This document shows, piece by piece, positions 33,838-46,333 of a stretch of 64,000 nucleotides of DNA. Under the pieces are notes generated by a model. It had not been told where the DNA came from. It did not search any database and worked only from the letters and a program-made list of their open reading frames with translations. The number at the start of each line of letters is the position of its first letter. Within the stretch, counting starts at the first letter, position 1. A program made the translations under genes and the position numbers. This DNA comes from GBS-DC sp037442365. GTDB taxonomy: Bacteria > Armatimonadota > Fimbriimonadia > Fimbriimonadales > GBS-DC. Location of the stretch: NCBI GenBank assembly GCA_037442365.1, contig JBBIQK010000008.1, forward strand, positions 1-64,000. Direction: 5' to 3'.

Positions 33838-34545
33838 TTAAAATCGCTCGTGGATGGAGCGCGCGCCCCGCAGCAGTACCTGAAACCCCTGCGCGGCGTG
33901 CTGTGCATCGTCGACGCCGGCGCGTGCGTCGGCACGGGTCTGGCGCAGCAGGTTCTGGAGCGCGTCCGCCGCCGCTATCAGCCACTCGCTTGCATCGGTC
34001 GCCTCGCTCGCAAAAGGCGCGCCGACGCTCAAAAACGCGCGGGGGTACTGGTGATAGCTCGGCTCGATATGAATCGCCAGCGGCAGCAGCGTCGCCTGCG
34101 GGACGCGACACGCCAGCCAGTGCAGCGACCGCTGGAAGGGCAGCAGCCGCTCCGTATTGCCGTGGAGCACGCCTTCAGGAAATAGCAGCAGTGCGGCGGG
34201 GTCCGCATTCAATACCTGAACCGTGCGCCTAACCGTGTGCGCGCGTCGCTGGGCGTCGTCAGGCGGGAACGGCAACGCGCCTATCACATGGAACGGCGGG
34301 AAGCGGCGGTACGACTCCATCCACACCAGCATCCGCCGCCCCCACGAGCGTATCAGCCAGTAGCCCAGATAGCCGTCCCACCAGTAGTGATGATTCGCGA
34401 ACAGGATGAGCGGGCGTTCGCCGTCGGCAGACGCGCCGCGTACATAGACCGCCCGAAAACAGCGTCGCAAGTCGCGCTGGATAAGCCAGTCCACGAACCG
34501 TTCCTGCGCCCTCACGAACGCGCCCGATAGACCCGTCCTTTCCAT
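33838..34545 (-). CDS. PlsC-like acyltransferase
   Basis: A 235-residue 1-acyl-glycerol-phosphate acyltransferase-fold protein. The catalytic HX4D motif is in ANHHYWWDGYLGYW and the substrate motif is LLLFPEGVLHGN. The start at 34545 overlaps the upstream glycosyltransferase gene by 34 nt, so the two are translationally linked. Next to phytoene synthase and a carotenoid-type glycosyltransferase it plausibly acylates a sugar on a carotenoid, as CrtO does in staphyloxanthin synthesis. A general phospholipid role is the alternative. Confidence 0.82.
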   Translation of the reverse strand: MERTGLSGAFVRAQERFVDWLIQRDLRRCFRAVYVRGASADGERPLILFANHHYWWDGYLGYWLIRSWGRRMLVWMESYRRFPPFHVIGALPFPPDDAQRRAHTVRRTVQVLNADPAALLLFPEGVLHGNTERLLPFQRSLHWLACRVPQATLLPLAIHIEPSYHQYPRAFLSVGAPFASEATDASEWLIAAADALQNLLRQTRADARAGVDDAQHAAQGFQVLLRGARSIHERF

Positions 34546-35609
34546 CGTATCGCGCCTCGCCGATACCACGCCACCGAACGCGCCAGCGTGAACAAGCCAA
34601 TCAGCACGCTCCCCACATAGCCCAGCCCCAGCCAGAACGGCAGCCCAACTACCCGCGCCGACTGCCCGAAGATGAACACCGACGCCCCGTACGCGACAAC
34701 AGCAGGAAGAGACTGCCCCTGCAGCGCGCCAACCAGCGGGTACAGATAGACAATTATCAACAGTGCGCCCACCAGCAGCGCGGTTGGAATGGCACGGCAG
34801 ATGGCGACCGCGTTTTTGGCGAAGCCGTCCATCGCCGTGCCGAGCGTCGGGTACATCGACACGCGCAGCCACGCCCGTGCGTCCAGCAGGCGTACAATCC
34901 CCCGACGCCGCTTCACCAGCGCGGCGAGGGCGACATCCTCAAGCACCGCCCCCCGCACCGCTTGATGGGGCAGCCAGTGCATGTAATCGTTCCTGCGGAA
35001 AGCCATCACCTGCCCGTTCGCGAAGGCAAACGCCGGGTTCGGATGTGTCTCCGCCAGCGGCAACGGCAGCAGCGTGAACACCGAGAACGGCACCATCAGC
35101 TTCAGCAGCGCGATTGGCAGGCTGGCAGGAGTGAAGGACGGAATCGCGCTCACCAGGTGCGCGTCCGTCCGTTGCAGGTATGCCCGCAGCGCGTCCACAA
35201 AGCCCGCCTCACAGCGCATATCCGCGTCCAGAAACAGCAGCCACTCCCCCTGCGCGCGCGCCGATAGTTGATGGCACGCCCAGTTTTTGCCCACCCAGCC
35301 GTCCGGGCTCGGCTTGCTTGGAAACCAGCGCACGCCGAGATTGTCGGCGTGCTGCGCCAGCCACTCCGTCGTGCCGTCGTCCGAGCCGTCGTCGCACACC
35401 CAGCACTCGACGCCCGCGCTCAGGTGCGGCGCAAGCGTCGCGAGCAGCGCGGGCAGGTTCTCCGCCTCGTTGCGCGCGGGGATCAGCACCGAGAGGGTTG
35501 GCAGGTCTGCGCCAGCAGCCGCGCTCAGTCGCCGCCTGCGCCAGTACGCAAGGTTATACAGCAGCACACTGAGCTGTACCGCCAGCGCCGCAGACACTAT
35601 CAGCCACAC
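34512..35609 (-). CDS. Family 2 glycosyltransferase, carotenoid (CrtQ/CruC-like) type
   Basis: A 365-residue membrane-bound GT2 enzyme. An N-terminal helix (LIVSAALAVQLSVLLYNLAY) precedes the GT-A domain with TLSVLIPARNEAENLPALL, VCDDGSDDGTTEWL, the metal motif FLDADM, and GAVLEDVALAALVKRR. The C-terminal part has three or four membrane helices. This layout matches CrtQ/CruC-like transferases. The GTG at 35609 is chosen because GGGTATCCT lies 8 nt upstream; an ATG at 35666 inside the previous gene would precede that promoter. The hopanoid-associated HpnB family is a close alternative. Confidence 0.82.
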   Translation of the reverse strand: MWLIVSAALAVQLSVLLYNLAYWRRRRLSAAAGADLPTLSVLIPARNEAENLPALLATLAPHLSAGVECWVCDDGSDDGTTEWLAQHADNLGVRWFPSKPSPDGWVGKNWACHQLSARAQGEWLLFLDADMRCEAGFVDALRAYLQRTDAHLVSAIPSFTPASLPIALLKLMVPFSVFTLLPLPLAETHPNPAFAFANGQVMAFRRNDYMHWLPHQAVRGAVLEDVALAALVKRRRGIVRLLDARAWLRVSMYPTLGTAMDGFAKNAVAICRAIPTALLVGALLIIVYLYPLVGALQGQSLPAVVAYGASVFIFGQSARVVGLPFWLGLGYVGSVLIGLFTLARSVAWYRRGAIRWKGRVYRARS

Positions 35610-35617
35610 ACGGCTAC

Positions 35618-35623
35618 AGGATA
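35618..35623 (-). promoter_or_regulatory. -10-like box TATCCT (glycosyltransferase)
   Basis: GGGTATCCT overlaps the region just after the Gfo/Idh stop and ends 8 nt before a GTG start at 35609. It would give the carotenoid genes their own leaderless transcript. Confidence 0.4.
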
Positions 35624-35628
35624 CCCGC

Positions 35629-36921
<1,293 letters not shown>

Positions 36922-36931
36922 CGTTTACCTC

Positions 36932-38227
36932 CTACTGTGTGTTTGCCTCCAGCACCTTCAGCTGGGTTGTGAGCGTAAACAGCCGTCCGTCGATGTCGAA
37001 CACCAGCTCGGCGTAGGCGGTTGCGCGTCCGCGTCGGGGTCGCTGCAGGAAGCCCTGCCAGCCGTCGCGTGTGCGCGTCGTCGGCGTGCTTGCCCAGCGC
37101 GACTCGCGCAGGTCGTAATCGGGCGTGCTGGCGAACCACATGCGCGCCTCCCGCGCCGCTGGCTGACTGCTCACGCGAATCTCCAAGCCCTGCGGAGTCT
37201 CATTCAGCGTCCACTCCATTTTGGGCAGGGATCGCCCACGCGCCAGAGTCTGGATGAAGGCGACCATCGTCGCCAGCACGCGCGTGCGGTCGTCCAGCCC
37301 GTGCCCGCTGTTGGGCGCGTACAGAATCCACTTCGGCTCTGGTAAGCCGTCCCAGTAGAGGTTCAGCGCGTCCTGCGCCCAGTAGCGGTCGTTCGTGCCG
37401 TTGATAATCAGCTTGGGCATCGTGTAGCGGTCGCGATAGCTGTAGGGGTCTTCCAGCTCGATCAGTCGCTTCCCGATCGGGGTGTTGAGCAGCTGGAGCA
37501 TCCCGCCCGCCACATAGTCGCCAATCTGCTCGCTCGGCTTGCCCTTGTAGAACTCCAGATGATGGGGCACCTGCTTGGGCAAATCCAGCACATCGATGAC
37601 CATCGGCGCGATGCCCGCCACACGGGGGTCCTGGCTCGCGCCCACCAGCCACGCGGTCCAGCCACGCTTCGACGCACCCGTGACCATAAACCGCTCCACG
37701 ACGGGCTTGCGCTCCGCTTTCAGAAACGCCTGCACGGTGTCCATGCATTTCAGCACCGCTTTCGCCATCGGGAAGTGCAGCGGCCAGGTCGTGTCGCCCG
37801 TCTCGATGAACTTCTGCCATGTGTAGACGATTAGCGCGTCCTCGTACAGGTTGTTATACAGCGGCTGCTTGGGGATACCGTAGAGGATGACGAACGGCGC
37901 GCCCGACTCACGCGCGATATGCGTCCCGAACGCCTCATCGTCGGCGTCAGGTCGCCCGCCCGTGTTATACAGTCCCGCAAAGCGCGGGAAACGCGGGCGG
38001 TCGGGATAAAACACCTGCACGAAGTGATCCCACTCGATGCCCTGCCATGTCTGGGAAATCATAAACAGCGTGTGTATCGTGACGCCGTCGACGCGTTTGG
38101 TTTCGCGTTTCTCCCAGCGATAGGCGGGTTCTGGGCGCTTGAAGTAGTCGTCCAGCGGTTTCTGCGCCCAGCCTGCTGTCAGCAGCGTCGCTAGCAAAGC
38201 CCATCCAAAAATTCGCATTCGTTGCAT
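36932..38227 (-). CDS. PhoPQ-activated pathogenicity-related (PqaA-like) alpha/beta hydrolase
   Basis: A 431-residue exported protein of the PhoPQ_related family. The signal peptide is FGWALLATLLTAGWAQ. The mature start, LDDYFKRPEPAYRWE, and the segment FMVTGASKRGWTAWLVGA with the G-x-S-x-x-G nucleophile elbow are family hallmarks, as is IINGTNDRYWAQDALNLYWD with the acid. The catalytic His is probably in PNSGHGLDD. The substrate is unknown. It sits between an M23 peptidase and a Gfo/Idh gene in one operon. ATG 38218 is an alternative start. Confidence 0.87.
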   Translation of the reverse strand: MQRMRIFGWALLATLLTAGWAQKPLDDYFKRPEPAYRWEKRETKRVDGVTIHTLFMISQTWQGIEWDHFVQVFYPDRPRFPRFAGLYNTGGRPDADDEAFGTHIARESGAPFVILYGIPKQPLYNNLYEDALIVYTWQKFIETGDTTWPLHFPMAKAVLKCMDTVQAFLKAERKPVVERFMVTGASKRGWTAWLVGASQDPRVAGIAPMVIDVLDLPKQVPHHLEFYKGKPSEQIGDYVAGGMLQLLNTPIGKRLIELEDPYSYRDRYTMPKLIINGTNDRYWAQDALNLYWDGLPEPKWILYAPNSGHGLDDRTRVLATMVAFIQTLARGRSLPKMEWTLNETPQGLEIRVSSQPAAREARMWFASTPDYDLRESRWASTPTTRTRDGWQGFLQRPRRGRATAYAELVFDIDGRLFTLTTQLKVLEANTQ

Positions 38228-38262
38228 GAGCGCGCGATTCCCCAGAAAGCCAGCGATTCCTG

Positions 38263-40026
38263 CTAATGCGCCCCGTCGCAGCCCTGTCCGAGGTCCATCA
38301 GCACCTGCAGCAGGTCTGCATCGTCCACGATGCCGTCCCATGTGATGTCCTCGCCGCTGTCGCAGGCGTCCCCGAAGCGCAGCAGCACCAGCAGCAGGTC
38401 GGCGTCGTCCACGCACCCGTCGCCGTTCACATCCGACAGGTAGAGCGTGAGCGTGTCGGGCAGTTCGCCCTCGCAGCGGCTGGGTTCAAAGTCGGGCAAT
38501 TCCTCCAGCCCGTCGGTCAAGCCACCAGGGCAGTTGTACGGCGTGCAGGGCGGCTCGATATTCGCGGGTAGGCTGACTGCGGGCGCGGTGCCCGTAATCG
38601 CGGGACCGCCGTACCCCAGCCCCGAAATCGGGCAGCTAAAGCTGACCTGCAGCGGCTGCCCACTCAGGCGGATGCGCGGGTTGTTCAGCACCTGAAGGCG
38701 CGCGCCCAGCGTGAGCGTACCGCCCGACACCGTGACCTGACGGATTTCGTAATGCAGGTGCGGTCCCGTCGAGCTGCCTGTGCTGCCGAGTCTGCCGATG
38801 GGCGCGCCCGCCTCCACAGACGCCCCGTTCGGCGCGAGGAAGTAGTTCAGATGGGCGTAAATCGTCGCCAGATAGGTATTGCTGCCTGCGCCTGCAGGAC
38901 GCACACTGCTCACCACGACAGCGTAGTTGCCGTAGCCTGTGCAGCCGCTCTGCGCGCGGGTGTAGACGCGCCCCGCGTGCGACGCCAGTATCGGCTCGTT
39001 GCAGTCCTGCAGAAAGCCGTTGTAATATGGGCAGGTCGTCCGCGCGCTGGAGAGGCGATTGAAGTCGACGGCGTACTCTGGATTGTTGCCTGCGTGCGAG
39101 TCGTAAGTTGACGGCAGCCACACCTGCCCCTGCCGCCATGGGGCGAGCAGGCTGCGCAGGAACTGCTCTTCGGTCTGGGGGGTACGCGGGCTGTAGATAA
39201 GCGTAATCTGGCGCGCTTGCCCCGCATATAGGGTCAGCGTGCGTCGCGGGAAGCTCTCCCCATTCACCATCCAGCGTGTGAACCGAGCGCCATTCGGGGC
39301 ATACTCAGGCGCAGTGAGCTGGACGCGCTCCCCCGTTAGATAGACCAGCGTTGCGGGCAGTGCAACTGTCGATGCGCCTGTATTTAAGTCTGTTGGCAAA
39401 ACCTGCACATCTAAGCCGCTTGTACCCAGCGTCTGCAGATACAGAGTCGCTTTCGGACGCGGCGGACCTGTCATCGAGAGGTAAATCCCTGCGCCGCGCA
39501 CTCCTTCCGCCGACCAGCCTACCACGCCGTCGTCCCAGCGGATTTTCCACCACACGATGTTCGCGGCGGTATTGTTGAACGCCTCAATTGCCCAGCCTGT
39601 CGCGCCTGCAGACTTCGTTGTCATGATGGAGAACTCGGTACCGGGACCTGTACGCACATTCAGCGCGGAAGCGTTCGGTCCCACGCGCACGGGGTACGCC
39701 AGCGGCGCAGCGACATTCGGGAATACGCCCTGCCCCGCCAGCGGCGCGAGGTACTCCACGCCGCCTGCCCCCGTCGCAACCCATCCCTGCAGCCCGTTCG
39801 CCCAGCGCGACGGCAGCCATGTAAGCCCGCCACACGATTGGGATACGCCCTGCACCGTTCCGTCGATGCCCGCAGGCAGTGTGCCGAGCGTATTCGTACT
39901 ACACGGCTCAGGGCGCACTGCGAGGTTATTCCCCGCCGCGACGACCCCGACGCGCTCACTAACAACCTGCCCCAGCGCGAGACACGCGCAGGCAAGCCAG
40001 AACCCCGCTCCGACAAGGCGACGCAT
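38263..40026 (-). CDS. Secreted SH3-SH3-M23 peptidase with dockerin-type tail
   Basis: A 587-residue exported protein. After the signal peptide come two SH3b-like repeats (about 25-90 and 112-180, the second with NVRTGPGTEF). A linker follows, then an M23 metallopeptidase domain (about 325-465) with zinc ligands in SHAGNNPEYAVDFN and GPHLHYEI. The C-terminus (about 530-585) holds two calcium-binding dockerin-like repeats, DVNGDGCVDDADLLLVLLRF and ITWDGIVDDADLLQVLMDLG. M23 enzymes cut peptidoglycan cross-links or glycyl peptides; the dockerin tail could attach it to a scaffold or surface partner. It is the first gene of the operon running to the Gfo/Idh gene. Confidence 0.88.
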   Translation of the reverse strand: MRRLVGAGFWLACACLALGQVVSERVGVVAAGNNLAVRPEPCSTNTLGTLPAGIDGTVQGVSQSCGGLTWLPSRWANGLQGWVATGAGGVEYLAPLAGQGVFPNVAAPLAYPVRVGPNASALNVRTGPGTEFSIMTTKSAGATGWAIEAFNNTAANIVWWKIRWDDGVVGWSAEGVRGAGIYLSMTGPPRPKATLYLQTLGTSGLDVQVLPTDLNTGASTVALPATLVYLTGERVQLTAPEYAPNGARFTRWMVNGESFPRRTLTLYAGQARQITLIYSPRTPQTEEQFLRSLLAPWRQGQVWLPSTYDSHAGNNPEYAVDFNRLSSARTTCPYYNGFLQDCNEPILASHAGRVYTRAQSGCTGYGNYAVVVSSVRPAGAGSNTYLATIYAHLNYFLAPNGASVEAGAPIGRLGSTGSSTGPHLHYEIRQVTVSGGTLTLGARLQVLNNPRIRLSGQPLQVSFSCPISGLGYGGPAITGTAPAVSLPANIEPPCTPYNCPGGLTDGLEELPDFEPSRCEGELPDTLTLYLSDVNGDGCVDDADLLLVLLRFGDACDSGEDITWDGIVDDADLLQVLMDLGQGCDGAH

Positions 40027-40074
40027 AGCGTGTAAATACGCTCGCGCGGGTCGGAATCCTGCTTGACTGCGCTC

Positions 40075-40128
40075 TGGAGTACTGGAGCGGAAGCTTCAGC
40101 GTCGCGGAAGCTCCGCCTCCGCACTCCA
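40075..40128 (-). repeat. 54-nt two-hairpin palindromic repeat, copy 2
   Basis: The reverse complement matches the copy at 33731-33784 with about five mismatches; the outer stem here is shorter (TGGAGT/ACTCCA). It lies in the 141-nt gap between the coiled-coil gene and the M23 gene. The rest of that gap shows nothing clear. Confidence 0.88.
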
Positions 40129-40167
40129 TAGATCGCCGCTTTACGAATCCTCAACCGCAGGTTGGTA

Positions 40168-41958
40168 TTACTTCCCACTCTGCAGCGACTCGAAGTAGCG
40201 TTTAACGCGCTTGCGTTCTGCGGGCGGCACATTCTGCTGGCTCAGCGCCTGCTCCGCCTTCTTCTGGTAGGTTGGCAGCGCCTGCGTAAGCGGGATGGAG
40301 CTGCCGCCGGGCGTCGGGGGCGCGTTGTAGTCCATGTAGTCGCCTGCGCCGGGAACCAGCGGCGGCTGACCGCTGACGGGCGTGTCTTTCATGGGGATTT
40401 TCAGCTCAGGCTGTTTGTCGCCCTGATTGAACATCTCAGGCTGTCCTACGAACTCGCCCTTGTCCCACGCCTGCTTCTGCTTCGTGCCGAATGCGCCCAG
40501 CCCCAGTCCGAAGCTGGAACACATCCCCAGCCCCATGCACGCGCCCTGACACTGGCTCAGTTCCTTCATTTGCTTCACCTGCTCCAGAATCTGCTGCGCC
40601 AGCTCGCGAATCTTCTCGTCGGAGTTATACTTTTTCGCCAATTCCTCTAATTTGCGCTCCAGCTCCTGCAGCTGTTTCTCGATCTCCTCCTGCGTCATCT
40701 GGCGCTGCTGGGGGTCTGTTTGCTGGCTCTGCTGCTGCATCTTCTCGGCGAGCTTGCGCAGGTGTTCCATCGCCTCTTTGAAGGCAGGATCGTTCATCAG
40801 TTTGCGCATGAACTCCTGCGCCTCCTGCGAGAGCTTCAGGGCGCGCATCTGCTGCTGGAGCGATTCGAGCTGCTTCTTGAGCTGCTCCATCTGCTCTTTT
40901 GTAAGCGGGTTGCCGTTCGCGTCCTTACCCGACTGGAGCTGTTTCTGCAGTTCTTCGATCTGGCGTTGCAGGTCGTCCATCTGGCTCTGCAGGTTCGCCT
41001 GATTCGGGTTCTGCATCGCGCGCATGGTCGCCTGCAGGCGCTGGAGCTGTTGCTGCAGGTCGGCGCGTTGCTGCGCACTCAGCGGACGCCCCTGCAGGTC
41101 TTTGCCCGACTGGAGCTGCTGCTGCAGTTGCTGATGCAGCTGATTCAGCTGGGGGTTGGACTGTTCTGCCAGTTTCTGGAGCTGCTCGCCTGCGGTCTGG
41201 GCTTTCTGGGCGACCTGCTCCAGCTGCTTCTGGGTCTGCTGTTCCAGTTGGCGCGCCTGTTCGAGAATCTCGTTGTAGCGCAATAGGGCTTCCTGCTTAC
41301 TCATCTTCGCCTCACGCGCGCGTTTGTTATAGAGTTCCACATTCTGCGCGATGCGTTTGGTCAGCTCGTCGGCGTCGGGCTTTTTCGCCTCCTCCAGAAT
41401 CGGCTTGGCGACCTCCTTAACCTCTTCCGCCGCCTGCTTAATCTCCTTCTGTTCCTCGCGCCGTTCAGGAATCGCAATTGCCAGGATTTGTGGCAAAAAT
41501 TGCACAAATAGAGTAAGCGCGACTGCCCCGACAAAGAGCTTCTGCCACCTGCCGAACTGGAGCCGCAGGATACGCTTCGGATGGGCGTCTTGCAGGGCTG
41601 ATTGCGCGTCTTCTATCAGCGGCAGGTCGAACAGGTGCGCCCCGTCGGTATGCTCCATCGCCGTCTGCAGGCGGTCTTTCAGCCCCGCACGTCGGTCGAT
41701 AAGCTGGGCGACTGCGGCGTCGGAGACGCGAATCAGCAGTCCGTACAGCGCGCCCATCAGCACGCCCGACGTGATACACGCCGCCAGTTGCCATGGATAA
41801 ATCGTCAGCACGCCGCGCCAGTCCAGCAGGCTGAGCAGCGTCGCCACGAGCGCGCCCGCAACGCCCGCGATTGCGCCGTAGCGCCACATCAGCAACAGTC
41901 GCACGCGCCGTCGATAGGGGCGCAACCGATCCACCCAGTTCAAAGCGTTCAACGCCAT
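40168..41958 (-). CDS. Gln-rich coiled-coil membrane protein
   Basis: A 596-residue protein. Two N-terminal membrane helices (AIAGVAGALVATLLSLLDW and LAACITSGVLMGALYGLLI) and a third near residue 145 are followed by a very long Gln/Leu/Glu-rich coiled coil (about 180-460). The coil contains a repeated turn, QLQSGKDLQGRPLSAQQ and QLQSGKDANGNPLTKEQ. A proline-rich tail follows. The layout resembles DUF4175-type proteins found beside MoxR/vWA genes, though none is visible here. A strong promoter lies upstream, and GGGGGT before the ATG may be a weak ribosome binding site. Confidence 0.75.
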   Translation of the reverse strand: MALNALNWVDRLRPYRRRVRLLLMWRYGAIAGVAGALVATLLSLLDWRGVLTIYPWQLAACITSGVLMGALYGLLIRVSDAAVAQLIDRRAGLKDRLQTAMEHTDGAHLFDLPLIEDAQSALQDAHPKRILRLQFGRWQKLFVGAVALTLFVQFLPQILAIAIPERREEQKEIKQAAEEVKEVAKPILEEAKKPDADELTKRIAQNVELYNKRAREAKMSKQEALLRYNEILEQARQLEQQTQKQLEQVAQKAQTAGEQLQKLAEQSNPQLNQLHQQLQQQLQSGKDLQGRPLSAQQRADLQQQLQRLQATMRAMQNPNQANLQSQMDDLQRQIEELQKQLQSGKDANGNPLTKEQMEQLKKQLESLQQQMRALKLSQEAQEFMRKLMNDPAFKEAMEHLRKLAEKMQQQSQQTDPQQRQMTQEEIEKQLQELERKLEELAKKYNSDEKIRELAQQILEQVKQMKELSQCQGACMGLGMCSSFGLGLGAFGTKQKQAWDKGEFVGQPEMFNQGDKQPELKIPMKDTPVSGQPPLVPGAGDYMDYNAPPTPGGSSIPLTQALPTYQKKAEQALSQQNVPPAERKRVKRYFESLQSGK

Positions 41959-41981
41959 CGTGATACCCCCAAACTGCCCAC

Positions 41982-42009
41982 AGTATACCTGCTTGAGCGT
42001 GATTGTCAA
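41982..42009 (-). promoter_or_regulatory. Promoter TTGACA-16-TATACT
   Basis: On the minus strand, TTGACA (42004-42009) and TATACT (41982-41987, preceded by GG) are 16 nt apart. The -10 box lies 23 nt before the coiled-coil gene ATG at 41958. This is one of few promoters here with a clear -35 box. Confidence 0.8.
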
Positions 42010-42061
42010 GCCCTCACCATGCCCTGCAGGAGATAGCGCGCTGGCAGCGAATCGCGCCCCC

Positions 42062-42961
42062 GTGAACACCCTCTTTGCAGCGACATGGTGGTTCGGGCGC
42101 GCGTGTGTGGAGACGGCGCACCGACGCTGGCAGGAATCTTCAGAGACGGACTCTGCCCTGCGCTTGCTGGACGCGGTGGTGGAAGGCGCGGCGACGGCGG
42201 AGCGTGACCCGCAGGTGTTGTCGGTCGGCTATGGCGGCTTACCCAATCGCGACGGCGAGGTGGAGCTGGACGCCGCCGTGATGGAGGGCGCGCGGCTGCG
42301 GGCAGGCGCAGTCGCGGGTGTGCGACAGTTCATGCCCGTGATTTACCTCGCGCGGGCGGTGATGGAACGCACACCCCACCTGATGCTGGTCGGCGACGGC
42401 GCGGCGCGATTCGCCCTCCAGCACGGCTACACGCCCCAGCAACTGCTCACGCCCGAATCGTTGCTCCGCTGGCAACAGTGGCGCGTGCAGCAGACCGCGC
42501 CGAAAGAGGTCTCCACCGAACGCGCCGACGCCCCCGAAGAGTCGCACGATACTGTCGGCGTCCTGGGCTGGCACGAGGGGCATCTGGTGGTCGCCTGCAC
42601 CACCAGCGGGCTGGCGTGGAAGCTGCCCGGGCGCGTGGGCGACTCGCCGATTGTGGGCGCGGGGCTGTACGCGGACAACGAGGCGGGCGCGGCGGTCTGC
42701 ACAGGCGTCGGCGAGGAAATCTGGCGATTCGCATTAGCCAGCCGCGTGGTCGAGGCGATGCGGGCAGGCTACTCGGCGCAGCAGGCGTGCGAGCGCAGCA
42801 TCGCCTTCATGCTGCGGCGACTGCCCGATGTCGCCCAGCACCAGTGCGCGGTGATTGCCATCTCCGCAAAAGGCGAGTTCGGGCTGGCGGCGACGCAGCC
42901 CCAGCGGTTCAACGCCTTCGTGTGTCGCGACGACGCGATAGAGGAGGTCAAGCCCCAGTAG
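42062..42961 (+). CDS. Glycosylasparaginase/isoaspartyl peptidase family Ntn hydrolase
   Basis: A 299-residue Ntn-hydrolase precursor of the type 2 asparaginase/glycosylasparaginase family. The self-cleavage site is visible as HDTVGVLGW, making Thr164 the new N-terminal nucleophile. Downstream motifs are GRVGDSPIVGAGLYADNEAG and ATGVGE-like CTGVGEEIWR. The N-terminal part has LSVGYGGLPNRDGEVELDAA. Such enzymes release aspartate from glycosylated asparagine or isoaspartyl peptides. No signal peptide is seen. The start is taken as GTG 42062, where the homology begins; upstream codons overlap the divergent promoter. Confidence 0.88.
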   Translation: MNTLFAATWWFGRACVETAHRRWQESSETDSALRLLDAVVEGAATAERDPQVLSVGYGGLPNRDGEVELDAAVMEGARLRAGAVAGVRQFMPVIYLARAVMERTPHLMLVGDGAARFALQHGYTPQQLLTPESLLRWQQWRVQQTAPKEVSTERADAPEESHDTVGVLGWHEGHLVVACTTSGLAWKLPGRVGDSPIVGAGLYADNEAGAAVCTGVGEEIWRFALASRVVEAMRAGYSAQQACERSIAFMLRRLPDVAQHQCAVIAISAKGEFGLAATQPQRFNAFVCRDDAIEEVKPQ

Positions 42962-42967
42962 CGCCAG

Positions 42968-42994
42968 ACCGCCAGCCTTCCAAGCTGGGGCTCT
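42968..42994 (-). repeat. Partial copy of tRNA-Gly(TCC) anticodon region with inverted loop
   Basis: Plus-strand 42968-42994 repeats 43043-43069 inside the neighbouring tRNA: ACCGCCAGC, GCTGG and GCTCT match exactly, with one mismatch, but the 7-nt loop CTTCCAA is the reverse complement of TTGGAAG in the tRNA. As a result 17 nt (42972-42988) are perfectly antisense to the anticodon arm. The rest of a tRNA is absent. Confidence 0.75.
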
Positions 42995-43014
42995 GTGTGG
43001 AGGCAGAACGAAAC

Positions 43015-43088
<74 letters not shown>

Positions 43089-43099
43089 TCGCGCCACAA

Positions 43100-43128
43100 A
43101 TTATACCCCAGCACGTCGCGCAATTCAA
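43100..43128 (-). promoter_or_regulatory. tRNA-Gly(TCC) promoter TTGAAT-17-TATAAT
   Basis: TTGAAT (43123-43128) and TATAAT (43100-43105, preceded by GGGG) are spaced 17 nt apart on the minus strand. The -10 box is 11 nt before the mature tRNA 5' end. Confidence 0.78.
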
Positions 43129-43137
43129 GCGACGGCG

Positions 43138-43488
43138 CTACAGACTGAAGGATGTGCCGCAGCCGCAGGTGCGCTTCGCCTTCGGGATTTCGAAGTGGAA
43201 CCCGCCGCCAATCAGCTGACCCGTGTAGTCGACGGTCGCGCCCTCCAGTATCTCCGCGCTCTTGGGGTCTATCACCACGCGCACGCCGTCAAACTCCGCC
43301 ATCAGGTCGTTCGGGCGCGGCGAGTCCACGGGCATCATCACATGCTCGAATCCCGAGCAGCCCCCCGCGCGCACGCCGATGCGCAGGTAGGCGTCAGGCT
43401 TGCCCTGCCGCGCCAGCACATGCTTGATTCGAGCAATCGCACGCTCCGTCAGACGGATTGGGAACCGGGTCTGCGTCATAGAACTCAC
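43138..43488 (-). CDS. HesB/IscA-type iron-sulphur carrier protein
   Basis: A 116-residue A-type carrier that helps deliver Fe-S clusters. The three ligand cysteines are present in RAGGCSGFEH and KRTCGCGTSF. IRLTERAIARIKHVL and VRVVIDPKSAEILEGATVDY are also typical. TATAAT lies 7 nt before a GTG at 43488, so the protein probably begins MSSMTQ from a leaderless mRNA; ATG 43479 is the alternative. It is followed by the tRNA-Gly(TCC) gene and preceded by acnA, an Fe-S enzyme. ErpA and IscA cannot be told apart here. Confidence 0.93.
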   Translation of the reverse strand: MSSMTQTRFPIRLTERAIARIKHVLARQGKPDAYLRIGVRAGGCSGFEHVMMPVDSPRPNDLMAEFDGVRVVIDPKSAEILEGATVDYTGQLIGGGFHFEIPKAKRTCGCGTSFSL

Positions 43489-43495
43489 CAGCGCA

Positions 43496-43501
43496 ATTAT
43501 A
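43496..43501 (-). promoter_or_regulatory. -10 box TATAAT (IscA-type gene, leaderless)
   Basis: GGGTATAAT on the minus strand ends 7 nt before the GTG at 43488. It lies between acnA and the carrier gene, giving the carrier its own transcript. Confidence 0.7.
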
Positions 43502-43539
43502 CCCTGCGCGCCCCCCAGAACGGAGGACGCGCAGGCAAC

Positions 43540-46293
<2,754 letters not shown>

Positions 46294-46333
46294 GAGTTGT
46301 CTCCTCCGCTCCAAGAGTGTACCTGATAACGGT

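Noticed and set aside
40168..41958. Direct repeats in DNA that could suggest a CRISPR-like or minisatellite array
   Set aside because: Repetition comes from a Gln-rich coiled coil; units are irregular and in frame, with no spacers.
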